Shown in pieces: positions 11,090 to 20,435 of a stretch of 64,000 bases of DNA. Each line of letters begins with the position of its first letter. Position 1 is the first letter of the stretch. Under the pieces are notes generated by a model. That model did no database searches, was not told the DNA's origin, and worked only from the letters and a program-made list of their open reading frames with translations. The DNA is from Legionella moravica DSM 19234 (GTDB lineage: Bacteria; Pseudomonadota; Gammaproteobacteria; Legionellales; Legionellaceae): positions 72,121 through 136,120 of the forward strand of contig NZ_KE384000.1 in the NCBI RefSeq assembly GCF_000423305.1. Reading direction: 5' to 3'. The translations under genes and the position numbers were made by a program.

Positions 11090-12223
11090 TTATTTGAACT
11101 GACGTTTAAATCGAAAACTTGCCAGACTAATCATGGCCGTACAGAAAATTAACAAAGGCCATAAATTGGCCCAAATTTCACTAAAATCATTACCACGCAA
11201 CATCACACCAAATAAAATTTTAAAGAAATGAGTCAGAGGCAAAAACAATCCAATAATTTTTGCCCATTCTGGCATACCAAAAATTGGGAAAACAAATCCA
11301 GTCAATATGATTGAAAAAGCAATAAATACATTTACAATCTGTGCAGCCTCAAATTGAGTTTTACAAAAAGTCGCTATGGTTAATCCTAATGATAATTCAG
11401 CAATGATGTAGGGCAAGGCACATAAATACAGCAACAGGGGATTACCGATAAAGGGAATATTAAACAAGTAATATGAAAGCAATAATCCTAAAGTTAACTG
11501 CACGTAGCCAATAATAATGTAAGACAGGATTTCCCCTAATAAAATTTCAGATGGATGCGAAGGTGAAGCTAACAAATATTCAATAGTCCCTCCCTGTACA
11601 TCACGAAACGCAATAATAACCGTGATCAACAACATTGTTAACATCAGTACCAGGCCAATCATTCCAGGAACAACATAAATCTGAGTAATACGCTCCGGAT
11701 CATAAGGACGATGAATAATAAGCTGAATTGAGGGCCGATGCTCCAGAGCATGAGTTGTCCCGGGAAATATCTTCTCTAACATCTGTTGTTTTAATCCTGC
11801 AAGAGCGATTATTGCCCTTCCCGTAGAAATAGAGTCAATGCTTCCATCCTCCAAAAGCAGAGCAGGATTTTCCTGACGGCGCAATTGTTTGGAAAAATCT
11901 GCGGGTATAGTAATTATCAACAGGGCATCCCTGGTTCTGAGCAGATGATACGCTTCTTCATTACTTACGGTAGAGGCAACAAATTTGAAATATTCAGTAT
12001 GCTCCATACTCCGGATGAGCTCTCGGCTTATCTCGCTGTTGTCTAAATTAATCAATACTGTGGGAACTTTTTTGGGATAGGTATTAATCGCATAACCCGC
12101 CATACATACCAATATTAAAGGTAAAATGGCCATAATGATTATCGTTGCAGGATCGCGCTTCATGAGTATAAATTCTTTGCGCATGATCGCCCATAAACGA
12201 TAAACTGAAAACCCGGACCTCAT
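11090..12223 (-). CDS. ABC-2 type transporter permease (YbhS/R-like)
   Basis: Integral membrane permease of about 377 aa. It has one N-terminal membrane helix (residues about 25-45), a long extracytoplasmic domain, then five C-terminal helices, the architecture of ABC-2 exporters of the YhiI/YhiH/YbhFSR type. The ATG at 12223 has GAGGAA about 9 bases upstream. A TTG at 12229 would overlap the ATPase stop. It is last in a three-gene operon with a lipoprotein adaptor and an ATPase. Only one permease is encoded, so it probably homodimerises. The substrate is unknown; drugs or envelope molecules are typical for the family. Confidence 0.85.
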   Translation of the reverse strand: MRSGFSVYRLWAIMRKEFILMKRDPATIIIMAILPLILVCMAGYAINTYPKKVPTVLINLDNSEISRELIRSMEHTEYFKFVASTVSNEEAYHLLRTRDALLIITIPADFSKQLRRQENPALLLEDGSIDSISTGRAIIALAGLKQQMLEKIFPGTTHALEHRPSIQLIIHRPYDPERITQIYVVPGMIGLVLMLTMLLITVIIAFRDVQGGTIEYLLASPSHPSEILLGEILSYIIIGYVQLTLGLLLSYYLFNIPFIGNPLLLYLCALPYIIAELSLGLTIATFCKTQFEAAQIVNVFIAFSIILTGFVFPIFGMPEWAKIIGLFLPLTHFFKILFGVMLRGNDFSEIWANLWPLLIFCTAMISLASFRFKRQFK

Positions 12224-12225
12224 CT

Positions 12226-13149
12226 TCAAGGTTCCTCATGTTGAATTTTAAAAATAAACGCATCTTCCAGAGTAGTATCGGTTGCTTCAACTTCATAATT
12301 GAAAAAAATGGACGGATCAAACTGAGTTAAAACATCAGGATGCAACGAACTGATACGCAGCTCACTTCCCTTTTCAATTAGCTGCATGGGTGCTGAATTT
12401 TTAGTTAATAATAATTTAAGTTCAGCCAGATTCCTTCCTTTTATTCGCCATGAATACAACCTGGAGGATCGAATAATATCGACTGAGGAGCCATTAACTA
12501 ATAGTTCACCATAAGACATATAGGCAAGTTGATGACATCGTTCTGCTTCATCCATGTTATGAGTACTTAATAATACCGTAACACCTTGTCCGACCAGATC
12601 CTGTATGTGGTTCCAGATTAATACCCTGGATTGAGGATCAATTCCAGAGGTTGGCTCATCCAACAACAGGATTCGGGGAGAATGCAATAAAGCAGCGGCT
12701 AAAGCAATCCGTTGTTTCCATCCTCCAGACAAGGTGCAGGAAATCTGATTTTTCTTTTCTCCTAAATGAAGTAAATCAATAATTTCATCCAGACGAGCCT
12801 TTCTATTTTTTAATCCGTAAATTCGAGCAATAAAATCCAGATTCTCATAAACAGTCAGATTCTGATAAAGACAAAACTGTTGCGGCATATACCCTATTTG
12901 CGCCTGAATCATTTTCGTTTGAGTAAATAAATCCAGACCAAGACAACGCCCTTTTCCCTGATCAGGTACAAGCAAACCGCTCAGCAGGCGCAGAGAAGTC
13001 GTTTTTCCGCTGCCATTTGCTCCTAAAAAACCAAAAATGGTTCCCGCTTGAATTTGCAAAGTTAAATCGATTACCGCCTTGATCCCATTAAAGGATTTCG
13101 AAAGCCCACTCACCTCAATAACCGATTCGCTTAAGCCAGGATTACTCAT
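12226..13149 (-). CDS. ABC transporter ATP-binding protein
   Basis: Cytoplasmic ATPase of 307 aa that energises the adjacent ABC-2 permease. Visible motifs are Walker A GANGSGKTT, the signature LSGGWKQRIALA (Gln of LSGGQ replaced, as usual in the YbhF/NatA group), Walker B ILLLDEPTSGID and the H-loop LLSTHNMDEAE. After the core there is a roughly 80-aa C-terminal extension. The ATG at 13149 overlaps the adaptor gene stop by 8 bases (ATGAGTAA). The longer reading at 13173 lacks a good start. Export direction is inferred from the HlyD-like partner. Confidence 0.92.
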   Translation of the reverse strand: MSNPGLSESVIEVSGLSKSFNGIKAVIDLTLQIQAGTIFGFLGANGSGKTTSLRLLSGLLVPDQGKGRCLGLDLFTQTKMIQAQIGYMPQQFCLYQNLTVYENLDFIARIYGLKNRKARLDEIIDLLHLGEKKNQISCTLSGGWKQRIALAAALLHSPRILLLDEPTSGIDPQSRVLIWNHIQDLVGQGVTVLLSTHNMDEAERCHQLAYMSYGELLVNGSSVDIIRSSRLYSWRIKGRNLAELKLLLTKNSAPMQLIEKGSELRISSLHPDVLTQFDPSIFFNYEVEATDTTLEDAFIFKIQHEEP

Positions 13150-13726
13150 AATCCACTTCCACAGGCTGACCAATTTTTACTGCATTTCTTAACTTGGAAG
13201 TCTTCACATCAGCCTTCACTTTGTAAACCAATTTATGGCTGTTCTCTTGACTAAAGAGTACATCCGGTGTGTACTCTGCCTGATTTGCCAGGTACGTTAT
13301 TGTAACCGGATATTTTTGATCCTTTATTAAAACAGACACCTGTTTCCCTATTTTTATTTTGTTGAGATGCGTCTCAGGCACATAAAATATAATTCGCATC
13401 TGGGAGGGAAGTAACAAACTGACAATTGGATGATTAGGAGGAACTAATTCATCAATTTGATAAAAAATTTCATGTACCGTTGCTTTTGCTGGTGCTTTAA
13501 TTGGGTGTTGATCTTCAATTGATAAAATGGAATCGCCTTTATCTAAGGAATCCCCTTCATGGACAAATAGTTTTTTTAAATGCCCACCAACAGGACTTGA
13601 TACAAAAAACAAAGAGGATTCAACATAGCCTGTTGTTTGATATAGTGGCTTCTGTTGAGTACATGAACTTAGAAACGGACAAAAAAATAAAATCAAGGAT
13701 ACAATCCATATACTCCTTTGCTTCAT
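13142..13726 (-). CDS. HlyD/YhiI-like membrane-fusion lipoprotein
   Basis: Periplasmic adaptor of 194 aa. A lipoprotein signal ends in the lipobox LSSC (about residue 24), so the mature protein should be lipidated. A biotinyl-lipoyl-like half motif (VGGHLKKLFVHEGDSLDKGD, then APAKATVHEIFYQ) follows, with almost no coiled-coil hairpin between the halves, which explains the short length compared with 300-350 aa relatives. The start at 13726 has AAGGGA 7 bases upstream; the reading at 13759 adds 11 residues before the signal. It is first of the ABC export operon. An outer-membrane partner is not encoded here. Confidence 0.82.
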   Translation of the reverse strand: MKQRSIWIVSLILFFCPFLSSCTQQKPLYQTTGYVESSLFFVSSPVGGHLKKLFVHEGDSLDKGDSILSIEDQHPIKAPAKATVHEIFYQIDELVPPNHPIVSLLLPSQMRIIFYVPETHLNKIKIGKQVSVLIKDQKYPVTITYLANQAEYTPDVLFSQENSHKLVYKVKADVKTSKLRNAVKIGQPVEVDYE

Positions 13727-13955
13727 ATTATGTCCCTTATTTATGGATTTTATACGCAAACATCCTGCTGAAACTGACCGTTATTCAGCTCTTTCAATGC
13801 CATCTTTACAAAGCGGTCTGTTATTGATTATAACGCTTCAATTGAAATAGTGGCAAATTAATCAATGCGTATGAACCATTGAAGTGAAGGAAATTGTCGA
13901 CAACCAAAGCTGATTTGCGGTATAATCCGTACAATTTTTTTACAGATAGAATTTT

Positions 13956-15263
13956 ATGAATCATAAAGTAGGGTTTGTCAGTTTAGGGTGTCCCAAAGCC
14001 TTGGTCGATTCGGAACGAATCATCACTCAATTACGTGCTCAAGGTTATGAGCTGGTTTCCAGTTATCAGGATGCAGGTGTAGTTGTCATTAATACCTGCG
14101 GCTTCATTGACAGTGCCGTTAAAGAATCTCTGGATACTGTAAAGGAAGCCATGGCAGAAAATGGTCGGGTTATAGTAACCGGTTGTCTTGGAGCCAAAGC
14201 CGACATCATTAAGGAAGCTTGTCCTGATGTGCTTCATATCAGTGGAGCTCATGCCTATGAAGAAGTAGTGAATGCAGTGCATCAACATTTACCACCTCCA
14301 AAGGATCCCTTTACTCAGCTTGTTCCACCACAAGGAATTAAATTAACACCCCGTCATTATGCCTATTTGAAAATTTCTGAAGGCTGCAACCAAAAATGCA
14401 CCTTCTGCATTATTCCTACCATGCGCGGCAAATTGCAAAGTTACCCCTTGACCCAAGTGTTAACAGAAGCTAAAAAACTAAAAGAAGCTGGAGTAAACGA
14501 AATTCTGGTCATCTCTCAGGACACCAGCGCGTATGGAGTTGACACTCGTTATCAGCCCATTGAATGGCAAGGAAAAACTGTTAATACCCGTTTCTATGAT
14601 TTGTGTGAACAATTGGGTGAGTTGGGTATTTGGGTTCGTTTACATTATGTGTACCCTTATCCTCACGTCGATGAGATCATTCCTTTAATGCGAGATGGCT
14701 TAATTCTTCCTTATCTGGATATCCCCTTACAACATGCTAACTCTCGTATTTTAAAAGCAATGAAAAGACCTGCCAGTAGTGAAAATACCTTATTACGGAT
14801 TGCAGCATGGAGAGAAGTCTGCCCCGAAATTACCCTGCGTTCAACCTTTATCGTCGGCTTTCCAGGAGAAACAGAAGAAGAATTTTCTGAACTATTGAGC
14901 TTCCTTGAAGCGGCTGAGCTAGACCGAGTGGGTTGTTTCAAATACTCGCCAGTTGAAGGAGCCAAAGCGAATGATTTGGCAGATCCCGTTCCTGAAGAAA
15001 TTAAAGAAGACCGCTACCATCGCTTCATGCAATTACAAGCAGAAATCAGCAGAAATAAATTGGAAAACAAAATTGGCAGTACTCAAACCGTTCTTATTGA
15101 TGAAATAACGGCAGATCAGGTTATTGCACGAAGCAAGGCAGATGCACCTGAAATTGATGGGCTGGTTTATCTTCCACCAACTGCACATCTTAAAGTCGGT
15201 GATTTTGTTGAAGTCACTATTGTCGATAGTGACGATTACGATCTGTATGCTGAAGTGAAGTAA
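13956..15263 (+). CDS. rimO: Ribosomal protein uS12 methylthiotransferase RimO
   Basis: Radical-SAM enzyme of 435 aa (E. coli 441) that adds a methylthio group to the conserved Asp of ribosomal protein S12. The N-terminal domain supplies three cluster cysteines (LGCPKAL, NTCGFID, TGCLGAK). The radical-SAM motif CNQKCTFC lies near residue 147, and a TRAM domain forms the C-terminus. The RimO-type NTCGFIDSA and [12 protein letters not shown] strings separate it from MiaB. It is monocistronic and converges with glnE. Confidence 0.96.
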   Translation: MNHKVGFVSLGCPKALVDSERIITQLRAQGYELVSSYQDAGVVVINTCGFIDSAVKESLDTVKEAMAENGRVIVTGCLGAKADIIKEACPDVLHISGAHAYEEVVNAVHQHLPPPKDPFTQLVPPQGIKLTPRHYAYLKISEGCNQKCTFCIIPTMRGKLQSYPLTQVLTEAKKLKEAGVNEILVISQDTSAYGVDTRYQPIEWQGKTVNTRFYDLCEQLGELGIWVRLHYVYPYPHVDEIIPLMRDGLILPYLDIPLQHANSRILKAMKRPASSENTLLRIAAWREVCPEITLRSTFIVGFPGETEEEFSELLSFLEAAELDRVGCFKYSPVEGAKANDLADPVPEEIKEDRYHRFMQLQAEISRNKLENKIGSTQTVLIDEITADQVIARSKADAPEIDGLVYLPPTAHLKVGDFVEVTIVDSDDYDLYAEVK

Positions 15264-15345
15264 TAAATTCCAAAACCTGGGGTTGTTGGCACGTTGGGTT
15301 TGAACCAACCACAACCTGTTCCTGAATGCCCCTCTGGTTTATCAG

Positions 15346-18120
15346 TTATCCTCGCGAAAGCGAGGAATTATAAAGTTCCTTACAAACAGCCAACACCGCT
15401 TTATTTCTCTCGTCACTGTACTCAATTCCAGGCTGAAGTATTTTTTGATGCAGGAGATGGTGATCATGTCGATAAGCATCCTTTAAAACAGTCAATTGCT
15501 CTTTTGTTACCACATGAATTAGAAATAACTGTTCCAGTTGACTCAAAGTATGAGTGTATCGCGCGAATCGCAGGTCACCGGTTTTGAGCACTAAAAACTG
15601 AATTAAAAACTCTAAATCCAACAACCCCCCGGGAGCATGTTTGATTGGGTCAAGATCCTGAAGTTGATCAATTTTAGCCCTCATGGCCAATACCTCTTCC
15701 AGCAAAAAAGACGTTTCTCGAGATAACCCTAAAATCACTTTTTTTAATCGCATAAAATCCTGCTTTATTTTGCGATTACCAGCCACTATACGTGCTCTTG
15801 ATAATGCTTGATGTTCCCAAGTCCATGCTTGTGCTTTTTGATATTCAACAAAGGCATCAATGGTACTTACCAATAAACCCGCTGAGCCCGAAGGTCTAAG
15901 GCGCGTATCAACGGAATACAAAATACCCGATTGCGTTCGGGTTGTTAACATGTGTAATATTTTTTGGGTCAATCGAGTAATTAAAGCCTCTTCCTCAGGT
16001 TTAGCCATATGAAGAAATACCAAATCCAGATCAGATGAATAATTCATTTCCCGGCTGCCTAATTTTCCATAAGCAATAATGGCAAAAGACGATTTTATTT
16101 GGGACATCTCCGGATGACGGAGACTTAATTGCTGACACGCAATATTCATCACCTGAGTAACGATTACTTCAGCGACATCAGCCAGATACTTGCCAATCCT
16201 GATTGCATTCGTTGAACCATTAAGCTCGGCACGAGCAGCCAATAACCAATGAGTGAGCTTAAATTGCCTTAAAATTTCTTCTTGAAGCTCAATATCCTCT
16301 GCGTGAGACAATTTCTCAGTGATGATTGACTCTAATTGTTGTCGAGATTCTGGACGCCAGTGTTCCTCGTGATCTAACAAAACCTCTAACAAAAACGGCT
16401 GATTTACAAATAAAGAAGTAATAAATGGGCTGTTAGCTAGCCAAAACAACAACTCTCGTAATGCCATTGGGTTTTCGGTCAATAAAGCCAGATAAGCACT
16501 GCGACCTACAATATGTTCCAGTAAATGCATTACCTGTAATAATACTTCATCCGTATTGGTAAAATGAGTCAGCTCGGACAACAACATCACCATAAATCGA
16601 TCCAGCCTGATCCGCGCGCCCTGAGATAACCTTCTACAACGTGGACCATGTCGGAATGCATGAATCATTTGATAACAATGTGGCGCGTTTTCAAAACCCA
16701 AACTGGTCAACAGGTTAATTGCCATACTCTGTTCTACGTGTCCCTGCCACAGACTGGATAACTGATTGGCCAACACTCGTTTCTCATCTTCATAATCATC
16801 TACTTTTCCCAAAACAGAATGAAAAGAATTAGAAATAATGCGTTGATATTGTTGTAATTTGGCTAATAAATCATCCCATTGAGCAAACCCCATAGCCAAT
16901 ACTATCTGTGCCTGTTTTATCGGTTCATCAGGCAACGAATGAGTCTGCTGATCCCCAAGGCTTTGTAATACATTTTCCAGTTTTCTTAAAAAAAGATAAG
17001 CTTGTCTTAGCGCTTCACTACGCGGAAGCAGTTTTTCCTGTTTCAATACATCAAGTGCCGACATTGTATTTTGAACTTGCAAACGAGGTAATCGTCCGCC
17101 ACGAATCAATTGAAAATTCTGAATGATAAACTCAACTTCTCTAATGCCTCCTTGTCCCCTCTTGATATCATCAAGTCGCGGATTAAGCTGCACCTCTCGC
17201 TCAATCATTGATTTCATACTGCGCAAAGATTCAATAACACTAAAATCAACATATCGTCTGTAGACAAAAGGGATGATCAATCGTTCATACCAGGGAACAG
17301 GCTCATTAAGCGATTCCGTGATGACTCGAGCTTTCACCATAGCATACCGCTCCCAGTCTCTGCCTTGCTCCTGATAATAGTTTTCCATTGCGGCGAGGCT
17401 TGAAACCAAAGGCCCACTATCTCCATTGGGGCGAAGTCTTAAATCGACCCTGAATACAAATCCATCTGGGGTGACGTTTTGCAAAATATGAATAAACTGT
17501 TGTACCAACTTGCTAAAAAACTGCTGATTGGTTATGGCCTCTTCACCATCAGTTGAACCCACTTCCCCAAAAGCAAAAATCAAATCGATATCTGAGGAGT
17601 AATTCAGTTCCCTACCACCGAGTTTTCCCATAGCCAAAGCATATAAAAGAACTTCATCACCCAGCTCATTCCGAGGCGTACCATAGCGCAACGACAATGA
17701 GTGTCTGCAATAGCGCAAAGCATGAACAATAATTGCATCAGCACAATCAGACCAGGAGCGCAATACGTCTTCGGTATTGGCGATTCCAGCAAGTTCTAGC
17801 AGTAGTAACCGTAAAAAATGAGTGTTTCGAAACTGACGCAAATCTCTCAAATAAAGAGGCTGAGCTGACTCTATATTGCATTGATTAACGGCATCAAAAT
17901 AGTCCTGCCGAAGTAACAAAGAACTGCAATCATCCTCCTGTAATAAACGCTCCAGCACGTTAATTTGTCGGCAGGAATAATCACTGATTAAAAGCAATTG
18001 TTCTACATGTTCTTTTAATGGATGCTCAAGATTCGATAGATGTTTTTCAATAAACCATGCTTTTGAGGCGAGAAGTTCGGAGAATAGAACGTGCTGTGTC
18101 ATAGACAAATCTGAAATCAT
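15346..18120 (-). CDS. glnE: Bifunctional glutamine synthetase adenylyltransferase/deadenylase GlnE
   Basis: Protein of 924 aa (E. coli 946) that switches glutamine synthetase off and on by adding or removing AMP in response to PII and glutamine. It has the expected two nucleotidyltransferase modules. The N-terminal deadenylase has GGRELNYSSDIDLIF (about residue 170), and the C-terminal adenylylase has GSREMNYSSDLDLVFLH (about residue 692). Each keeps the catalytic Asp-x-Asp pair. The start at 18120 is uncertain, since an ATG six codons later is equally plausible and neither has a strong ribosome binding site. It is monocistronic here. Confidence 0.96.
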   Translation of the reverse strand: MISDLSMTQHVLFSELLASKAWFIEKHLSNLEHPLKEHVEQLLLISDYSCRQINVLERLLQEDDCSSLLLRQDYFDAVNQCNIESAQPLYLRDLRQFRNTHFLRLLLLELAGIANTEDVLRSWSDCADAIIVHALRYCRHSLSLRYGTPRNELGDEVLLYALAMGKLGGRELNYSSDIDLIFAFGEVGSTDGEEAITNQQFFSKLVQQFIHILQNVTPDGFVFRVDLRLRPNGDSGPLVSSLAAMENYYQEQGRDWERYAMVKARVITESLNEPVPWYERLIIPFVYRRYVDFSVIESLRSMKSMIEREVQLNPRLDDIKRGQGGIREVEFIIQNFQLIRGGRLPRLQVQNTMSALDVLKQEKLLPRSEALRQAYLFLRKLENVLQSLGDQQTHSLPDEPIKQAQIVLAMGFAQWDDLLAKLQQYQRIISNSFHSVLGKVDDYEDEKRVLANQLSSLWQGHVEQSMAINLLTSLGFENAPHCYQMIHAFRHGPRCRRLSQGARIRLDRFMVMLLSELTHFTNTDEVLLQVMHLLEHIVGRSAYLALLTENPMALRELLFWLANSPFITSLFVNQPFLLEVLLDHEEHWRPESRQQLESIITEKLSHAEDIELQEEILRQFKLTHWLLAARAELNGSTNAIRIGKYLADVAEVIVTQVMNIACQQLSLRHPEMSQIKSSFAIIAYGKLGSREMNYSSDLDLVFLHMAKPEEEALITRLTQKILHMLTTRTQSGILYSVDTRLRPSGSAGLLVSTIDAFVEYQKAQAWTWEHQALSRARIVAGNRKIKQDFMRLKKVILGLSRETSFLLEEVLAMRAKIDQLQDLDPIKHAPGGLLDLEFLIQFLVLKTGDLRFARYTHTLSQLEQLFLIHVVTKEQLTVLKDAYRHDHHLLHQKILQPGIEYSDERNKAVLAVCKELYNSSLSRG

Positions 18121-18342
18121 GATTAGAATATAGCTTCAAGACTACCTTATGACCTGGTGGCATTACAACATATTGTCCTTGACTCCCTCAATAATTAATA
18201 AAGACCTCAATTGAATCAATCACGTTGCTTTCGGATTTTATTTCCTCAGAAAACTGGCAGAAACCCCAAAATAACTGTTCCAGTTCAGCGTATTCTCGCT
18301 ATACTCTATATATAGAACTTATCTAAAAGTGAAAACCCAACT

Positions 18343-19092
18343 ATGAACTTATTACGTTGCATCCTGGTGAGTACTCTAATATTTTTGATGTCACCATTAC
18401 ACGCTGTAGGAGAACCACTCAATGTCGGTATAGATGGCTTTACCCCCCCTTTTGTCATGCAAGGTTCCAATAAGGAATTCTACGGCTTTGATATTGATAT
18501 GATCAATTCACTATGCAAAATCATGCAACGTACTTGTAATTTTGTACCGATGAAGTTTGAAAAGTTATTGGAAGCTGTTGAAGATCAAAAAGTAGATATA
18601 GCCGTCAGTTCAATCACAATTACTGCCGAACGCTCCCAAAAAATGGGATTTAGTAATCCTTATTTATCAAGCTACTCACGATTTCTTACGAATCAAACCG
18701 ATGAAGCTCAGCAAGCATTCAGTCTACAATTATTAAAAGATAAAAAAATTGGAGTTGTTGTGGCTACGGTGTTTAAAGACCAAATCAAGGATATGGGCAT
18801 CATTAATCCTACGGTTATAGAATATCCCAATACCGAAGTAATGCTTGAAGACTTAAGAAAAGGCAACGTAGATTATGTCCTCTTTGATAATCCTACAGCT
18901 TTGTACTGGGCAGCCAACTCATCCGGGGCGTTTATAGTAATAGGTAAACCCTTAGTCTACGGTTATGGACTAGGTATAGCCGTGAATCAAGAAGAAAGCT
19001 ATTTACTGCCATCAATCAATCAGGCCTTGCAACAGTATGAGCAATCCAGTGAATACCAATTATCTTACAAGAGATATTTGGCTGAATTTTAA
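18343..19092 (+). CDS. Periplasmic amino-acid-type solute-binding protein (family 3)
   Basis: Secreted protein of 249 aa with a signal peptide (about residues 1-22, ending LHAVG). It is a family 3 extracellular solute-binding fold: PLNVGIDGFTPPF at the mature start, then YGFDIDMINSLCK, VDIAVSSITIT and ERSQKMGFSNPY. These are the strands and ligand loop seen in polar amino acid (ArtJ/HisJ/GlnH-like) binding proteins. No permease or ATPase gene lies next to it, so its transporter is elsewhere or it acts as an orphan binding protein. The exact ligand cannot be read from sequence. Confidence 0.9.
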   Translation: MNLLRCILVSTLIFLMSPLHAVGEPLNVGIDGFTPPFVMQGSNKEFYGFDIDMINSLCKIMQRTCNFVPMKFEKLLEAVEDQKVDIAVSSITITAERSQKMGFSNPYLSSYSRFLTNQTDEAQQAFSLQLLKDKKIGVVVATVFKDQIKDMGIINPTVIEYPNTEVMLEDLRKGNVDYVLFDNPTALYWAANSSGAFIVIGKPLVYGYGLGIAVNQEESYLLPSINQALQQYEQSSEYQLSYKRYLAEF

Positions 19093-19110
19093 AAAGAGCT
19101 CATCAGACAT

Positions 19111-19141
19111 GCCATTCTCAGGAAAAAGTGCTGAGAATGGC
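19111..19141. other. 11-bp inverted repeat after the binding-protein gene
   Basis: GCCATTCTCAG and CTGAGAATGGC are perfectly complementary around a 9-base loop. There is no T-tract on the plus strand, so it may be a weak or Rho-dependent terminator or an mRNA 3' stabiliser for the upstream gene. Confidence 0.55.
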
Positions 19142-19222
19142 TGCAATCAAGCGTTTATTCAATTCAATAACTCAAGCAAAATAGATGACATTGACCATGA
19201 ATGAGAGTTTTGACACCCTAAA

Positions 19223-19489
19223 TTAGTGGACGGTCTGGCCCTGTGTAATGCAACGGCTAATCACCTGTCGGGTAACGAAATCACCCTGACTGGCACCATA
19301 CATCGATGAAAAGTGCTTGGCTAATATAACCACCCAACCTGATAACCGAAAATTCATTCTCTTTTCGATTTGATCCACTACTATTTCAAAAAGTCCCAAT
19401 GAATCGCTCTCGCGATCATTAGCATACTCTTCCATAATCACACGAGCAGTTTGCAAATCTCTGTCTCTGGTAGGCCAATTTTGACTCAT
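19223..19489 (-). CDS. Hypothetical protein, 88 aa
   Basis: Small soluble protein I do not recognise. It is rich in charged residues with a helical pattern (DLQTARVIMEEYANDRESDSLGLFE) and a short hydrophobic stretch (WVVILAKHFSS) too short and polar to be a clear membrane helix. An upstream GGGAGTG lies 6 bases before the ATG (minus strand), supporting real translation. It stands alone between two divergent or convergent genes. The roughly 250 bases from 19490 to the rpe start hold no other gene. They contain a small hairpin, CTGATTC-AGA-GAATCAG (19654-19670). Confidence 0.6.
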   Translation of the reverse strand: MSQNWPTRDRDLQTARVIMEEYANDRESDSLGLFEIVVDQIEKRMNFRLSGWVVILAKHFSSMYGASQGDFVTRQVISRCITQGQTVH

Positions 19490-19740
19490 AAAACACTCCC
19501 TAAAAACATGAGTTGAATCACAATAATTTCCACTAGATGGGGGTAACTTTAAAAATTACAAGGGCAGAAATCATAGATTATTATGCCATAACTTGAACAA
19601 ATACTCAATACTCAGTTCAAAAATTGAACCAATCATTTCCAGTATTGACTCATCTGATTCAGAGAATCAGAGCGTGTATCTGGAATGTTATTCGCAGACA
19701 GCATATGATATACACATATTATCTTTATTGAAATAACATA

Positions 19741-20394
19741 ATGAGCTACCAAATTTTACCCTCCCTCTTATCTGCTGACATGACTCGAATTGGGGAGGAG
19801 GTAGAGTCAGTGATGAGTGCTGGAGCTGACTACATTCATTTTGACGTCATGGACAATCATTATGTACCCAACCTAACCTTTGGCCCTACTTTTTGCGACG
19901 CATTGGTAAAACGTTTTCCCAATCTCCCTATTGACGTACACCTGATGGCAACTCCCGTAGACGCATTGATTGAGTCATTTGCCAAAGCGGGAGCCCGAAG
20001 GATTAGCATCCATCCTGATGCAACAATCCATTTGGATCGCAGCATCCAATTAATTAAAAGTCTGGGTTGTGAAGCGGGGTTAGTGCTTAATCCTGCAACA
20101 GCCATTGATCATCTTACCTGGATTGCACATCATCTTGATTTTGCCCTCGTCATGACGGTGAACCCTGGTTTTGGTGGACAAAAATTGATTCCCGAAGTGA
20201 TCAGTAAAATCACCCAGATACATCAGCTTTATCCTCAACTTGATCTGTGTGTCGATGGTGGAGTGACTACACACAATATTGCTGTTCTGGCACGCGCTGG
20301 AGCAAACCAGTTTGTTGCCGGTTCTGCTATATTCAATAGCACCAGTTATCATGAAACCATAAAAAATATGCGTGAGGCATTAGCAAACATTTAA
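19741..20394 (+). CDS. rpe: Ribulose-phosphate 3-epimerase
   Basis: TIM-barrel enzyme of 217 aa that interconverts ribulose-5-phosphate and xylulose-5-phosphate in the pentose phosphate pathway. Signature segments are ILPSLLSADMTR, YIHFDVMDNHYVPNLTFGP (metal His/Asp), DVHLM, MTVNPGFGGQ and CVDGGV with the catalytic second Asp. Length is typical. It is followed after 41 bases by slt on the same strand, so the two may share a transcript. Confidence 0.97.
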   Translation: MSYQILPSLLSADMTRIGEEVESVMSAGADYIHFDVMDNHYVPNLTFGPTFCDALVKRFPNLPIDVHLMATPVDALIESFAKAGARRISIHPDATIHLDRSIQLIKSLGCEAGLVLNPATAIDHLTWIAHHLDFALVMTVNPGFGGQKLIPEVISKITQIHQLYPQLDLCVDGGVTTHNIAVLARAGANQFVAGSAIFNSTSYHETIKNMREALANI

Positions 20395-20435
20395 ACTGTA
20401 GCTGCTTTTTTCTTTCAGGTTTTGCAAGAGGAACT

